This document shows positions 1 through 8,281 of a stretch of DNA of 64,000 nt, piece after piece. Under the pieces are notes generated by a model. It did no database searches and had not been told where the DNA came from. It saw nothing but the letters and a program-made list of their open reading frames with translations. Numbering within the stretch: the stretch's first letter is position 1; every line of letters starts with the position of its first letter. Both the position numbers and the translations under genes were made by a program. Source of the DNA: Pseudomonas anguilliseptica (GTDB lineage: Bacteria > Pseudomonadota > Gammaproteobacteria > Pseudomonadales > Pseudomonadaceae); contig NZ_FNSC01000001.1 of the NCBI RefSeq assembly GCF_900105355.1, forward strand, positions 4,154,001 to 4,218,000. The letters are read 5' to 3'.

Positions 1-467
1 AACAACTGGCCCTGGCGGTAGAACTGCAACTGCCGGTGTTTCTACATGAACGCGATGCCGACGAGCGGCTGCTGGCCATCCTGCGGCATTTCCGCGACCA
101 GTTGCCGGCGGCCGTGGTGCACTGCTTTACCGGGGAGAAGCGTGCGTTGTTCAACTACCTGGACATGGACCTGCACATCGGCATCACCGGCTGGATCTGC
201 GACGAGCGCCGCGGCAGCCATCTGCACCCACTGGTCAAGGAAATACCCCGTGGCCGCCTGATGCTGGAAAGTGATGCCCCCTTCCTGCTGCCGCGCAGCC
301 TGCGGCCGAAACCGAAGAGCGGCCGTAACGAGCCCGCCTTTCTGGTTGAAGTGTTGCGTGAAGTGGCGCTGCATCGTGGTGAAACCGAGCAGATGGTGGC
401 GATCCATACCAGTGCAGCAGCGCAGGCCTTCTTCAAACTACCCGCGTTCAAGGGTGTCGCCAGCTAA
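1..467 (+). CDS. tatD: TatD family metal-dependent hydrolase, 3' part
   Basis: The window opens inside this gene. The reading frame is open from base 3 and gives the last 154 residues of a protein whose family is usually about 260 long. TatD proteins are TIM-barrel metal-dependent hydrolases with 3'-5' DNase activity in E. coli. Visible family motifs are the metal-binding stretch VFLHERDA, then VVHCFTG, then [12 protein letters not shown], and the late [13 protein letters not shown] motif whose acidic residues complete the metal site. The GITGWxCDERRG motif favours TatD proper over the YcfH and YjjV branches. The true start lies outside the window. The next gene is a chemoreceptor about 115 bp downstream, probably an independent unit. 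Confidence 0.9.
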   Translation, partial: QLALAVELQLPVFLHERDADERLLAILRHFRDQLPAAVVHCFTGEKRALFNYLDMDLHIGITGWICDERRGSHLHPLVKEIPRGRLMLESDAPFLLPRSLRPKPKSGRNEPAFLVEVLREVALHRGETEQMVAIHTSAAAQAFFKLPAFKGVAS

Positions 468-497
468 TCGTCCAGTAGCGCGATGCCGGCTGGCTTG

Positions 498-511
498 TTG
501 ATAAGGATCAA
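498..511. promoter_or_regulatory. ANR/FNR-type box upstream of chemoreceptor gene
   Basis: TTGAT-AAGG-ATCAA is a perfect match to the ANR/FNR consensus TTGAT-N4-ATCAA. It is centred about 79 bp before the chemoreceptor ATG at 583. If it acts as a class II activator site at -41.5, transcription would start near 546. No strong -10 is visible there. Ten fixed bases are expected by chance only about 0.06 times in 64 kb, and the site lies in the only intergenic stretch here. Confidence 0.6.
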
Positions 512-582
512 TAGATCCACTGTGAGGCTGAGCGACACTACTGGCACTTTGCCAAGCCTTCACCTCACACAGAGACACCTGC

Positions 583-2049
583 ATGGGCCATTGGATCAGC
601 GACCTTTCCCTGAAGTACAAATTCTGGGCCGTAAATGCCGTGGCCTTCTTTACCACGCTGCTATTGGTGCTCTACGCGCTGCATCTGGAGCAGCAGGTGC
701 ATCACGCCGCCGCCAAGCAGGCCGCGCAGCAGCAAGCCCGACTGTTAAACCAATGGCCACAGGAGCAGTCCCTGCCAAGCGCGAGCAACCTGTTGAGTTT
801 TGCCACGGGCCAGGCTCCGCGCCTACCGGATAATCAGGGCAGCGCCCTGGCCAACGCACTCGGCTGGGTCGATTTAAATGGCAGCGCGGGGCTGATCGGC
901 GTCGAAGTCATCGTCCACGAAGACGGTCAGCGCCTGGCCATCACCGCCTCGGCGCCAAGTCTGCCCGAGGTGTTTTTCGACCGTGCTCCTAGTTACGCCC
1001 TGGTCGTCGCGCTATTGATGCTGCTGTTGCTGGCGGCCTCGCAGTTACTGATTCGCTTTCTGCTCAGCCACCTCAACACCCTCAAGGATGTGATGCTGCA
1101 GGTGGAAAAAAGCGGTGACCTCCGCGCCCGCGTACCACTCGACAGCAAGGATGAAGTGGGCCAGATGGCTAGCGCCTTCAATGCCATGCAGGCCGGTTAC
1201 CAGCGCGTAGTTGGCATCGTCGCCCAGTCAGCCGCGCAACTGGATGAAGGCGCAGAGCGCTTGGCCGGCAATATGCGCGATGTACGCCAGGGCATGCTCG
1301 AACAACAGAGCGAAACCGAGCAGGCGGCCACGGCGATCAATGAGATGTCCGCCACCGTGCACCATATTGCCGAGCACACGGCCGACACCCGCGACCAGTC
1401 ACAAAACGCCGAGCACCTGGCGCGCAGCGGTCAACAGGCGGTCAACCGGGTGAGCCTGTCGATTTCCGGGCTGTCCAGCGGCGTGCAGCAGACCGCACAG
1501 ATGATCGAGCAGCTGGCGATCGACAGCAAGAAGATCGGTGGCGTGGTCAGTGAAATTCACGGCATAGCCGAGCAGACCAACCTGCTCGCTCTGAACGCTG
1601 CCATCGAAGCTGCCCGCGCCGGCGAAATGGGCCGTGGCTTTGCCGTGGTCGCCGATGAAGTGCGCAACCTGGCCAAACGCGTGCAGGACTCCACCGACGT
1701 GATCACCCAGATGATCAACACCCTGCAAAGCGGCACCCGCGATGCCGTGGACTTTATGCAGGACAGCTCGATCAAGGCCGATGAATGCGTCAAACAGGCC
1801 GGTGAGGCCGGTCAGGCGCTGGTCGCCATCACCGAGTCCGTGGCGCATATGCGTGAAAGCAATACGCAGATCGCCGTGGCAGCGGAACAGCAGAGCCAAG
1901 TGGCCGAAGAGATGAACCGCGCGGTGATGCGCATCCGCGATGTCACCGAGCAGACCGTCGGCCAGACTGGTCAGTCGGCGACAACCAGTGCCGACCTGGC
2001 CAGCCTCGCCGGCGAGCTGAACAAGGCGATTCGCCAGCTCAAGTTATAG
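583..2049 (+). CDS. Methyl-accepting chemotaxis protein with short periplasmic domain
   Basis: This 488-residue inner-membrane chemoreceptor has a first membrane helix at about residues 14-32, a periplasmic part of only about 105 residues, a second helix at about 138-161, a HAMP domain at about 160-213, and a cytoplasmic signalling domain. The hairpin tip carries the nearly invariant family sequence beginning [19 protein letters not shown]. No CheR-docking pentapeptide is present at the C-terminus (it ends RQLKL). The ligand domain matches no sensor fold that I recognise. Its position after tatD and before a thioesterase resembles PA2867 of P. aeruginosa. A perfect ANR-type box upstream suggests induction at low oxygen (inference). 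Confidence 0.92.
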   Translation: MGHWISDLSLKYKFWAVNAVAFFTTLLLVLYALHLEQQVHHAAAKQAAQQQARLLNQWPQEQSLPSASNLLSFATGQAPRLPDNQGSALANALGWVDLNGSAGLIGVEVIVHEDGQRLAITASAPSLPEVFFDRAPSYALVVALLMLLLLAASQLLIRFLLSHLNTLKDVMLQVEKSGDLRARVPLDSKDEVGQMASAFNAMQAGYQRVVGIVAQSAAQLDEGAERLAGNMRDVRQGMLEQQSETEQAATAINEMSATVHHIAEHTADTRDQSQNAEHLARSGQQAVNRVSLSISGLSSGVQQTAQMIEQLAIDSKKIGGVVSEIHGIAEQTNLLALNAAIEAARAGEMGRGFAVVADEVRNLAKRVQDSTDVITQMINTLQSGTRDAVDFMQDSSIKADECVKQAGEAGQALVAITESVAHMRESNTQIAVAAEQQSQVAEEMNRAVMRIRDVTEQTVGQTGQSATTSADLASLAGELNKAIRQLKL

Positions 2050-2068
2050 AGCCGGCGCAACAGGCTTA

Positions 2069-2866
2069 TTAATCGAACACGACGACTGTCTGCCGGCTGA
2101 TCGCCAGCAGCTCACCGGCTGGCGACCAGAGTGCGGCGGCGACGTGGCCATAACCATCGCGGGCATGTTCGATCTGCGCACGATACAGGCACCAATCAAG
2201 GGTACTCAGTTCGCTCATCGGCTGGACAAACTCGATGGTCCAGGTCAGCGAGCTGCCAGGAGCCGGCGTGCTGAGGTGTGGCAACACCGCAGGCGGCCAA
2301 GCGTCGACCAGAGCCAGCAGATGGGCCTCATTCGCCGGTTCGGCACTGCCTTGATCACGCAAGCGTACCCACCCCCCCATGTCGCGCGACGGAATATTGG
2401 TAAATGGCATGCCACCAAACGCCCAGCGCATGGCCAGAAAACGCGTGAACTCTGGGGTGACATTGGGGATATATGGCAGCTCCTGGCACTCCTCCACCGC
2501 CTTGGCTTGCGGCGCGGGATCGGCCTGCACGGCGATGCGCGACTCACGCCCGGCGCCGAAGCTGCCCTGCACTAGGGTCACCACCTGACCATCCTGTGTC
2601 GCCCGCCCCAGCACCTGGCTGACAGCCTTGCCTTCGCGCAGCACTTCCACTTCAAAGCGTACTGGCACATCAGGCGCGGCTGGACCAACAAAGGTAATCG
2701 CCAGTGAACGCGGCGGTCGTCCGCTCGGCACCTGAGCGCGCATGGCCTCGTATACCAGCGCCGCCACCAGGCCACCAAAACTGGCGCGACCCTGCCCCCA
2801 CTGCGCGGGAATCGACACCGACTGAGGGTTGTCGCGCACCGCCTGGAGTAATTCGGAAAAGCCCAT
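2069..2866 (-). CDS. Acyl-CoA thioesterase family protein (double hotdog)
   Basis: The 265-residue protein resembles the TesB-like double-hotdog thioesterases (4HBT_3 type), which hydrolyse acyl-CoA esters. Supporting sequence is the N-terminal QGRASFGGLVAALVYEAM segment, the strand PPRSLAITFVGPA typical of the first hotdog, and the closing AALWSPAGELLAISRQTVVVFD, which mirrors the TesB C-terminus. I chose the ATG at 2866 because GAGG sits 7-8 bases before it. The frame stays open for 26 more codons upstream, but those have no family similarity or ribosome site. The substrate cannot be told from sequence. Confidence 0.85.
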   Translation of the reverse strand: MGFSELLQAVRDNPQSVSIPAQWGQGRASFGGLVAALVYEAMRAQVPSGRPPRSLAITFVGPAAPDVPVRFEVEVLREGKAVSQVLGRATQDGQVVTLVQGSFGAGRESRIAVQADPAPQAKAVEECQELPYIPNVTPEFTRFLAMRWAFGGMPFTNIPSRDMGGWVRLRDQGSAEPANEAHLLALVDAWPPAVLPHLSTPAPGSSLTWTIEFVQPMSELSTLDWCLYRAQIEHARDGYGHVAAALWSPAGELLAISRQTVVVFD

Positions 2867-2973
2867 AACCACCTCGAACACTGAAGATGCCGGTGATCTT
2901 AGGGCAAAGGTGAGCACAGATGACACGACATTTCGGTCAAACAAGCCGAAGGTATAACGACTTTTCCGCCAAC

Positions 2974-3747
2974 TCAGCTGCTGGTGCGAACAAACCCTGC
3001 GGTCAATCCCTCTAAGGCCAGATCAGCCTGCTGCTCGGCACTCAGCATTGCCTCACGCCAAGCAGGCACACAGGGCTGCAGATCCACTTCCACCTCAGCG
3101 CGCTGCAGCCACTGCCAGTGGTCGTGCCAATCACCCAGCGCTGACTGCACCTGTTTCAGCTGCATGCGCATACACCCGGACAAATCGGCCAACTGCGGAT
3201 AGGCCTCAGCGGCATAACGCAGACGTTTGACCAGCAAACGCAGGCGATGACGGTCATGGGCGGGGTCAAGCAGTGCCTGCGCCAGCCGCTTGCGATCCTT
3301 GCGCAGGCGTTGCCTGATCAGTTTGTCCAGACCACGCAGTTGCCCGTTGCTGGCAGCCTGGCGCCACTGCTGCGGCCAGTCATCCAATGCATTGAGCAAA
3401 TGGGCCAACGGTGGGCTGTCCAACAGCTGCAGGTAGCCTTGCTGTAACAGAGGCAAGCGGGATTGTGCGGCGCTATCGAACCCTTGCTGTTGCAGATAGC
3501 CCTGCAGCACTTCACGGTCGCGTAGTGGACCGGTCAGGCGACCCAGCTCGGCCGCCCGCTGCTGCAAAGCCTCACAGACCGCGACAGAAGATAACGGCCG
3601 CAGCAGGCTGCGCAATTGGCGCAAGGCAATACGCAGATCGTGCAGGGCCTCGTCATCGGTGGCCACCCGCAGCCGTTCACGGCAGGCAAACAAGCGCATA
3701 TGAATGCGCAGTACGTGTCGTGGCACTTCATCAATCAAGCCTTGCAC
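2974..3747 (-). CDS. CHAD domain-containing protein
   Basis: A 257-residue helical protein with the conserved histidine alpha-helical domain. The diagnostic run ALHDLRIALRQLRSLLRPL lies at about residues 34-52, and a second basic helix (HRLRLLVKRLRYAAEAYPQL) follows in the second half. CHAD domains carry many conserved basic residues and bind polyphosphate or other polyanions. No attached CYTH domain is present, so this is a stand-alone form. I prefer the GTG start at 3747, which has AGGAG seven bases upstream. An in-frame ATG at 3801 would add 18 residues without a ribosome site. It is transcribed after the tgpA operon in the same direction. Confidence 0.85.
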   Translation of the reverse strand: MQGLIDEVPRHVLRIHMRLFACRERLRVATDDEALHDLRIALRQLRSLLRPLSSVAVCEALQQRAAELGRLTGPLRDREVLQGYLQQQGFDSAAQSRLPLLQQGYLQLLDSPPLAHLLNALDDWPQQWRQAASNGQLRGLDKLIRQRLRKDRKRLAQALLDPAHDRHRLRLLVKRLRYAAEAYPQLADLSGCMRMQLKQVQSALGDWHDHWQWLQRAEVEVDLQPCVPAWREAMLSAEQQADLALEGLTAGFVRTSS

Positions 3748-3820
3748 TGCATCACTCCTGTGAAATCGCCCCCAGCTTATGCGCTTGATGATTAGCCACA
3801 AGTGGCCAATGGTCGCGGTA

Positions 3821-5815
3821 CTACGGCTCCAGACGAGTAAACCGCCAAGGCAGCGCGCGTCTGAGAGTCTTCAGGTGCAGGCGCAGCTGCACGGTAGAAG
3901 GTTCTTGCCCGGCATAACGCTGCGCCTCGAAGGCCGCCGCAAAATTGCTAATCGCTTGCGCCTGAGCTGGCAGCTGCTGGGATGCCCGCACGGCATAGTC
4001 ACGCGGCCCTTCGCCGGATCTACGTGGCACGCCATGGCGCGCCAGCAGACCCTCAAAGCGGCGAAACAGCCGCTGTTGCACATCACGTTCACGCTGCCAG
4101 GGTTTGAACAGCCAGAGTGATAGCAAACCAAGCAGCAGCGCCCCGCCACCGACCAAACCGATCACCAGCGCCTGGGCATCCACCCGCCCCAGCCAACGCT
4201 GAAGAAACTCCAGTTGCTGCTGACTCTGGTAGCCCAACACCCAGCGCTGCCAACCGTAATTGATATTGTCCCAGGCTAGGCGCAACTCATTCAGCCAACT
4301 AAGGTTGCGGTAGCGCAGCGGGGAGAAAGGCGAATCTTCGAGAAAACTCTGCTCACCTGCCAGGGCCTCCTCCAGGCCCATTTCAACCCGCTCAGGTGCC
4401 ACCTGGAAGGTCGGATCGACACTGACCCAACCCCGTCCCTCCTGCCAGTACTCAACCCAGGCATGAGCATCAAACTGGCGCACCTGCACATAGTTACCCG
4501 CCGGGTTGTATTCGCCGCCCTGATAACCGGCCACGACCCGCGCCGGAATGCCCGCCGCGCGCAGCACATAGGTCATGGCCCCGGCGTAATGCGCGCAGAA
4601 GCCGCTGCGGGTTTCAAACAGGAAATCATCGACATTGTTCTGCCCCAGCACCGGCGGGCGCAGGGTGTAGGCAAAGGGCTCGCGGTTGAAATGACTAAGC
4701 AGCGCCTGCACCAGCTGTTCGGGCTGCGCATACTCACGCTTGAGCTGTTCAGCCCAGGCGCGGCTGCGCGGCTCGCCCTGATCCGGCAACTGCAAGGCGC
4801 GACGCAAGGTTTCCCGAGGCGGTTGCGGCTCGCGTAGCGCCTGCGGCCAGGAGGTGGCCTGATAGATCAGCGAGCGGTCCACTGGCTGACGCCGCTGCAG
4901 ACGGAAATCGCTCATCTGCCGGGTCTGTTCCAACGTGGTCTCCGCCACATCCAGAGCAAACAGCCAGCGCTGTGAACTCGGCTGCATAACGATGCTGTAA
5001 CTCAGCGCCTCGCCGCGCTTCTGCCACTGTGCGCCGGGGCCAAACTCGGCGTAATTGGATTGCGACCAGCGCCGCCCATCGAAGCGATCCAGGGTCAGCG
5101 CGCGCCAGTACAACTCACTGCGCGGCGGTGTTTCACCGTTGAAACTGGCACGAAACGCCAGCGCTGCAGAACGGCTAAGGTCGGCGATATCCGCCGGGAC
5201 CATGCTGTCCGACAGGCCGGTAGTAGCCTTGTCATTCGGCACTGGTAACGACCACAGCGGGCCCATGCGCGGGAAAAAGACAAACAGCAGCAACATCACC
5301 GGCAACGCCTGCAGCAGCAGCCCGCCGGCCAGGCGTGCGGTCGGCCAGGGTTGCGCGGCCAGGCTGCTCTGCTGCAGGCCAATCAGGGCTGCGAGCAAGG
5401 CGGTGACCGGGAGCAGGCTGTAGAAGGCCATCAGCATGCTGTCATCGAACAGGTAGGCGGTAACCACTACAAAGAAGCCGAGAAAGATCAGCACCAGTGC
5501 ATCACGTCGCGTGCGCATCTCCAGCAGCTTCAGTACAAAAGCGGCGACCAGCAGCACCACTCCGGCATCCAGGCCAATCAGGCTGCCACGGGAGAGAAAC
5601 ACCCCAAGCGCTGCGGCCAACATCAGACCGCCCTTGGCCCAGGCATTAGGGTAACGCGCGCGCATGCGGAAAATCTGGATGCGCCAGGCTGCGCTACCCA
5701 GCCACAGGCCGATAATCCACAGCGGTAAGTGCGTCAGATGAGGAATGATCACCAGTACCTGCGCCACCAGCAGCCAGGTCAGGCTGATCCGCGGAATCGC
5801 GGTAACCCGACTCAT
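3821..5815 (-). CDS. tgpA: Membrane-anchored periplasmic transglutaminase TgpA
   Basis: The 664-residue protein has several membrane helices in the first 185 residues, a large periplasmic part with a transglutaminase core, and a further helix at about 553-575 followed by a DUF4129-like cytoplasmic tail. The catalytic triad is visible as Cys407 in SGFCAHYAG, His451 in FDAHAWVEY and Asp467 in VSVDPT. This matches P. aeruginosa TgpA (PA2873), reported as an essential periplasmic transglutaminase. Its ATG overlaps the stop of the DUF58 gene in an ATGA, so moxR, DUF58 and tgpA are one operon. The physiological substrate is not known from sequence. Confidence 0.93.
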   Translation of the reverse strand: MSRVTAIPRISLTWLLVAQVLVIIPHLTHLPLWIIGLWLGSAAWRIQIFRMRARYPNAWAKGGLMLAAALGVFLSRGSLIGLDAGVVLLVAAFVLKLLEMRTRRDALVLIFLGFFVVVTAYLFDDSMLMAFYSLLPVTALLAALIGLQQSSLAAQPWPTARLAGGLLLQALPVMLLLFVFFPRMGPLWSLPVPNDKATTGLSDSMVPADIADLSRSAALAFRASFNGETPPRSELYWRALTLDRFDGRRWSQSNYAEFGPGAQWQKRGEALSYSIVMQPSSQRWLFALDVAETTLEQTRQMSDFRLQRRQPVDRSLIYQATSWPQALREPQPPRETLRRALQLPDQGEPRSRAWAEQLKREYAQPEQLVQALLSHFNREPFAYTLRPPVLGQNNVDDFLFETRSGFCAHYAGAMTYVLRAAGIPARVVAGYQGGEYNPAGNYVQVRQFDAHAWVEYWQEGRGWVSVDPTFQVAPERVEMGLEEALAGEQSFLEDSPFSPLRYRNLSWLNELRLAWDNINYGWQRWVLGYQSQQQLEFLQRWLGRVDAQALVIGLVGGGALLLGLLSLWLFKPWQRERDVQQRLFRRFEGLLARHGVPRRSGEGPRDYAVRASQQLPAQAQAISNFAAAFEAQRYAGQEPSTVQLRLHLKTLRRALPWRFTRLEP

Positions 5816-6768
5816 GGCGCACGCCCGAACAGCGCCAGGGCGCGCAGGCAGGCATCACGGTGCAGCTCGCCACTGTCGGCGCCCAGCACCTGACCCGGCA
5901 GGCTCAGAGCAAACGGCTGCTGCCGTTCGGACAGCTGCAACACCCAATGGCAGAGCAGCGACAGGCGAGCCTCCACATCGCCGGCCAATGTCTCGAAATC
6001 CAGATACAGATCACGCCCAGTGATTGAGGCGAAATCCTTGACCAGCAGGCCTTGGCCACGGGAATAGGCTTTCCAGTGCAGACGTCGCTTGGAGTCGCCT
6101 GGCTGGTAGGTCTTCAGCCCCTGATAATCATCCACGCCCTGACCATGGGGCCGACTGCCCTCTTCGTCCTGATCCTCACTGGCACCAGCGGACAACGGCA
6201 GATCACCCGGCAATGGCCGTGGGTAGACCAGCACCTGCTGATCCAGATCGACCCAGCTCCAAGCCACCAGAATTCCCAGGGGGAAACGGCTCTCAACCCG
6301 CAGACGACCGGGCCGCAGCCAGCCGCGCTGCAGCGCCGGCAGGTTTAGCTGACATTCGCTCACGCCCTGCGGCAGCACATCCAGAGTCTGCAAATCAGCC
6401 GGAGGCCAACCCAGGCTGACGGCCTGATGAGATCGCTGACTGCTTTCCAGGCGCACGCGAAAACCGGCGGGTTCGCCAACAAATACCGCCGGCGCAGTAC
6501 CGGCTTTGAGGATCAAGCCAGCCAGGTTGCGGTAGGTGTGCAGAATGGCCACGACGAACACCGAGGCCAGCAGGAAGGTCAGGCCATAGGCCAGGCTGTT
6601 CTGGTAGTTGATCGCCGCCAGTAGCATCAACAGCAGCGCCAGCATAAAAGCCGCGCCGACCCGGCTGGGGATGATAAAGATCCGCCGCTGGTTCAGGCGC
6701 ACGCTGGCCGCAGCCGGAATGCGCCGCGCCAGCCAGCGGTTCCAGCGCGGTCTGAGCTGGGCGATCAA
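5812..6768 (-). CDS. DUF58 domain protein of the MoxR-TgpA operon
   Basis: This 318-residue protein has two closely spaced membrane helices in its first 90 residues and a DUF58 domain in the C-terminal half, recognisable by the RRLHWKAYSRGQGLLVKDF block followed by DLYLDFE. The DUF58 region is related to von Willebrand A folds. It is generally encoded next to MoxR-type AAA+ ATPases and is thought to be their partner in assembling or metallating targets. It overlaps moxR by 4 bases and tgpA by 4 bases, so the three products are probably made in coupled fashion. The biochemical role remains inferred. Confidence 0.88.
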   Translation of the reverse strand: MIAQLRPRWNRWLARRIPAAASVRLNQRRIFIIPSRVGAAFMLALLLMLLAAINYQNSLAYGLTFLLASVFVVAILHTYRNLAGLILKAGTAPAVFVGEPAGFRVRLESSQRSHQAVSLGWPPADLQTLDVLPQGVSECQLNLPALQRGWLRPGRLRVESRFPLGILVAWSWVDLDQQVLVYPRPLPGDLPLSAGASEDQDEEGSRPHGQGVDDYQGLKTYQPGDSKRRLHWKAYSRGQGLLVKDFASITGRDLYLDFETLAGDVEARLSLLCHWVLQLSERQQPFALSLPGQVLGADSGELHRDACLRALALFGRAP

Positions 6769-7682
6769 AGCGCCGGCACCTCACGCAACAACCACTGCAC
6801 CAGGCTGCCGGCGCCATGCCCTGCCGGGTCGGCGCGCTCACGCAGGCGATGACCGACCACCGAAGGCAGTACGGCCTGTACGTCCTCGGGAATCACGTAG
6901 TCACGCCCGGCGAGGAAAGCCCAGGCTCGTGCCGCTGCCAGCAGGGCCAGGCTAGCCCGTGGTGACAGGCCCCAGGCGAACTGCGGCTGGGTGCGCGTGG
7001 CATCGACCAGGCGCAGCACATAGTCGATCAGTGCATCGCTGGCGCGCACCTTCGGTACTTCGGCCTGCAGCAGGGCCAGTTCAGCATGATCCAGCAGTGC
7101 TGGCAGGGTGGGCAGTACGGAGCGCCGCGAGTCGCCCAGCAGCAAGGCCTTTTCCGCAGCCTTGCCGGGATAGCCGAGCGATAGACGCATCAGAAAACGG
7201 TCCAGTTGCGACTCGGGCAAGGCGAAAGTGCCGCCCTGACTGACCGGGTTCTGCGTGGCAATTACAAAGAAGGGTTCAGGCAGCGGCCGGGTCGCGCCTT
7301 CGATGGTCACCTGGCCCTCCTCCATGGCTTCAAGCAGCGCACTCTGGCTTTTCGGCGTGGCGCGGTTGATCTCATCGGCGAGCACCAGCTCGGCGAAGAT
7401 TGGCCCCGGATGGAAGATAAATTGCCCGGTGTCCTTGTCGAACACCGAGGTGCCGAGGATGTCACCCGGCAAGAGGTCAGAGGTGAACTGGATCCGCTGG
7501 AAACTCAGGCCCAGCACTTTGGCCAGAGCATGGCTGAGGGTGGTTTTACCCATGCCGGGCAAATCCTCGATCAGCAGGTGGCCGCGCGCCAGCAGGCAGG
7601 TCATGGCTAGGCGAACCTGCGCCTCCTTGCCCAGTACCACCTGATTGATCGATTCCAGGCAGGTATCTAATTTCGTGCGCAT
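6765..7682 (-). CDS. MoxR family AAA+ ATPase
   Basis: A 305-residue AAA_3-type ATPase. Walker A is GMGKTT at residues 43-48, Walker B is LVLADE at 99-104 followed by the family-specific INRATPKSQSALLEAMEE, and sensor 1 lies in VIATQNPV. The C-terminal lid holds the usual SPRASLALLAAARAWA motif. MoxR ATPases act as chaperones, typically with a DUF58 protein encoded downstream, as here. The ATG at 7682 has AAGGAG spaced seven bases away. It is the first gene of the moxR-DUF58-tgpA operon. A candidate promoter and a perfect dyad lie just upstream, and beyond these the sequence turns into insertion-sequence DNA. Confidence 0.92.
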   Translation of the reverse strand: MRTKLDTCLESINQVVLGKEAQVRLAMTCLLARGHLLIEDLPGMGKTTLSHALAKVLGLSFQRIQFTSDLLPGDILGTSVFDKDTGQFIFHPGPIFAELVLADEINRATPKSQSALLEAMEEGQVTIEGATRPLPEPFFVIATQNPVSQGGTFALPESQLDRFLMRLSLGYPGKAAEKALLLGDSRRSVLPTLPALLDHAELALLQAEVPKVRASDALIDYVLRLVDATRTQPQFAWGLSPRASLALLAAARAWAFLAGRDYVIPEDVQAVLPSVVGHRLRERADPAGHGAGSLVQWLLREVPAL

Positions 7683-7708
7683 CGCTCACTCCTTATGCAA
7701 GTGAACCG

Positions 7709-7757
7709 ATGCTACTGGGCTGCACGGGGTCGGCAAAGAGCAAAGTAACCTTTGCTC
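7709..7757 (-). promoter_or_regulatory. Candidate moxR promoter with adjacent dyad
   Basis: On the minus strand TTGCCG (7731-7736) and TAGCAT (7709-7714) are 16 bases apart and resemble a sigma-70 promoter 27 bases before the moxR start. Just upstream, GAGCAAAG-TAAC-CTTTGCTC on the plus strand (7738-7757) forms a perfect 8-bp inverted repeat ending next to the -35, where an operator might sit. One perfect 8-bp dyad with this spacing is expected per 64 kb by chance, so only its position supports it. Confidence 0.35.
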
Positions 7758-7789
7758 ACGAATCTTTTACCTCAGCTGCGACATACATC

Positions 7790-8281
7790 GTAAGCGCTCC
7801 ATAGACCCCACCTCCCTCTGGAGAGGTTTTGCGTTTTACAGTGGCGTCGTTGGTTGGCAGTTCCAAGGCAGCAGCGCTTCGTAGGCTTCAACGCTGTTGG
7901 CCAGCGGCAGGCGTTCGAGGACATGGCGCAGCCAGGCGTAGGGCTCCTGGCCATTGGTCTTGGCGGTTTCCACCAGGCTGTAGAGTTGGGCGCTGGCGGT
8001 CGCGCCTTTCGGCGTGTCGCTGAACAGCCAGTTCTTGCGACCTATGACGAAGGGCCGGATCGCGCGCTCGGCAGCGTTGTTATCGATCGGCAGGTGGCCA
8101 GCCTCGATGTAGCGTTCGAGTCGGCTCCAGTTGCTCGCCAGGTAGTTCACTGCTTTGCCCAGGGCATTCTGCGCCGTGACCTGCGGCTGGGTTTTCTCCA
8201 GCCAGGTCTTGAGCTGATCGAGGAGCGGTAGGCTGTGCTGCTGGCGGCCCCGGTAGCGCTGTTCATCGCTGGCATCCTTAA
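7790..8281 (-). mobile_element. IS66-family insertion sequence remnant (right part)
   Basis: The outer end starts at GTAAGCG (7790), the typical IS66 terminal sequence, and the remainder covers the end of the transposase gene tnpC. The other end is lost: at 8281/8282 the sequence passes directly into an IS5-type element. I cannot identify the 8-bp target duplication because only one end survives. Confidence 0.8.
7836..8281 (-). pseudogene. tnpC: IS66 transposase (TnpC), C-terminal fragment
   Basis: The open frame reads in from 8281 and gives about 148 residues of the C-terminus of an IS66 TnpC transposase, normally about 510 long. The region contains the conserved [19 protein letters not shown] block, in which the Glu is the last acidic residue of the DDE catalytic triad, and ends YEALLPWNC followed by a short tail, as in intact IS66 proteins. 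The first two catalytic Asp residues are missing because the gene is cut by the neighbouring IS5-type element, so it is inactive. An ATG-like GTG at 8150 would give a 104-residue protein, but this is only part of the domain. Confidence 0.85.
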
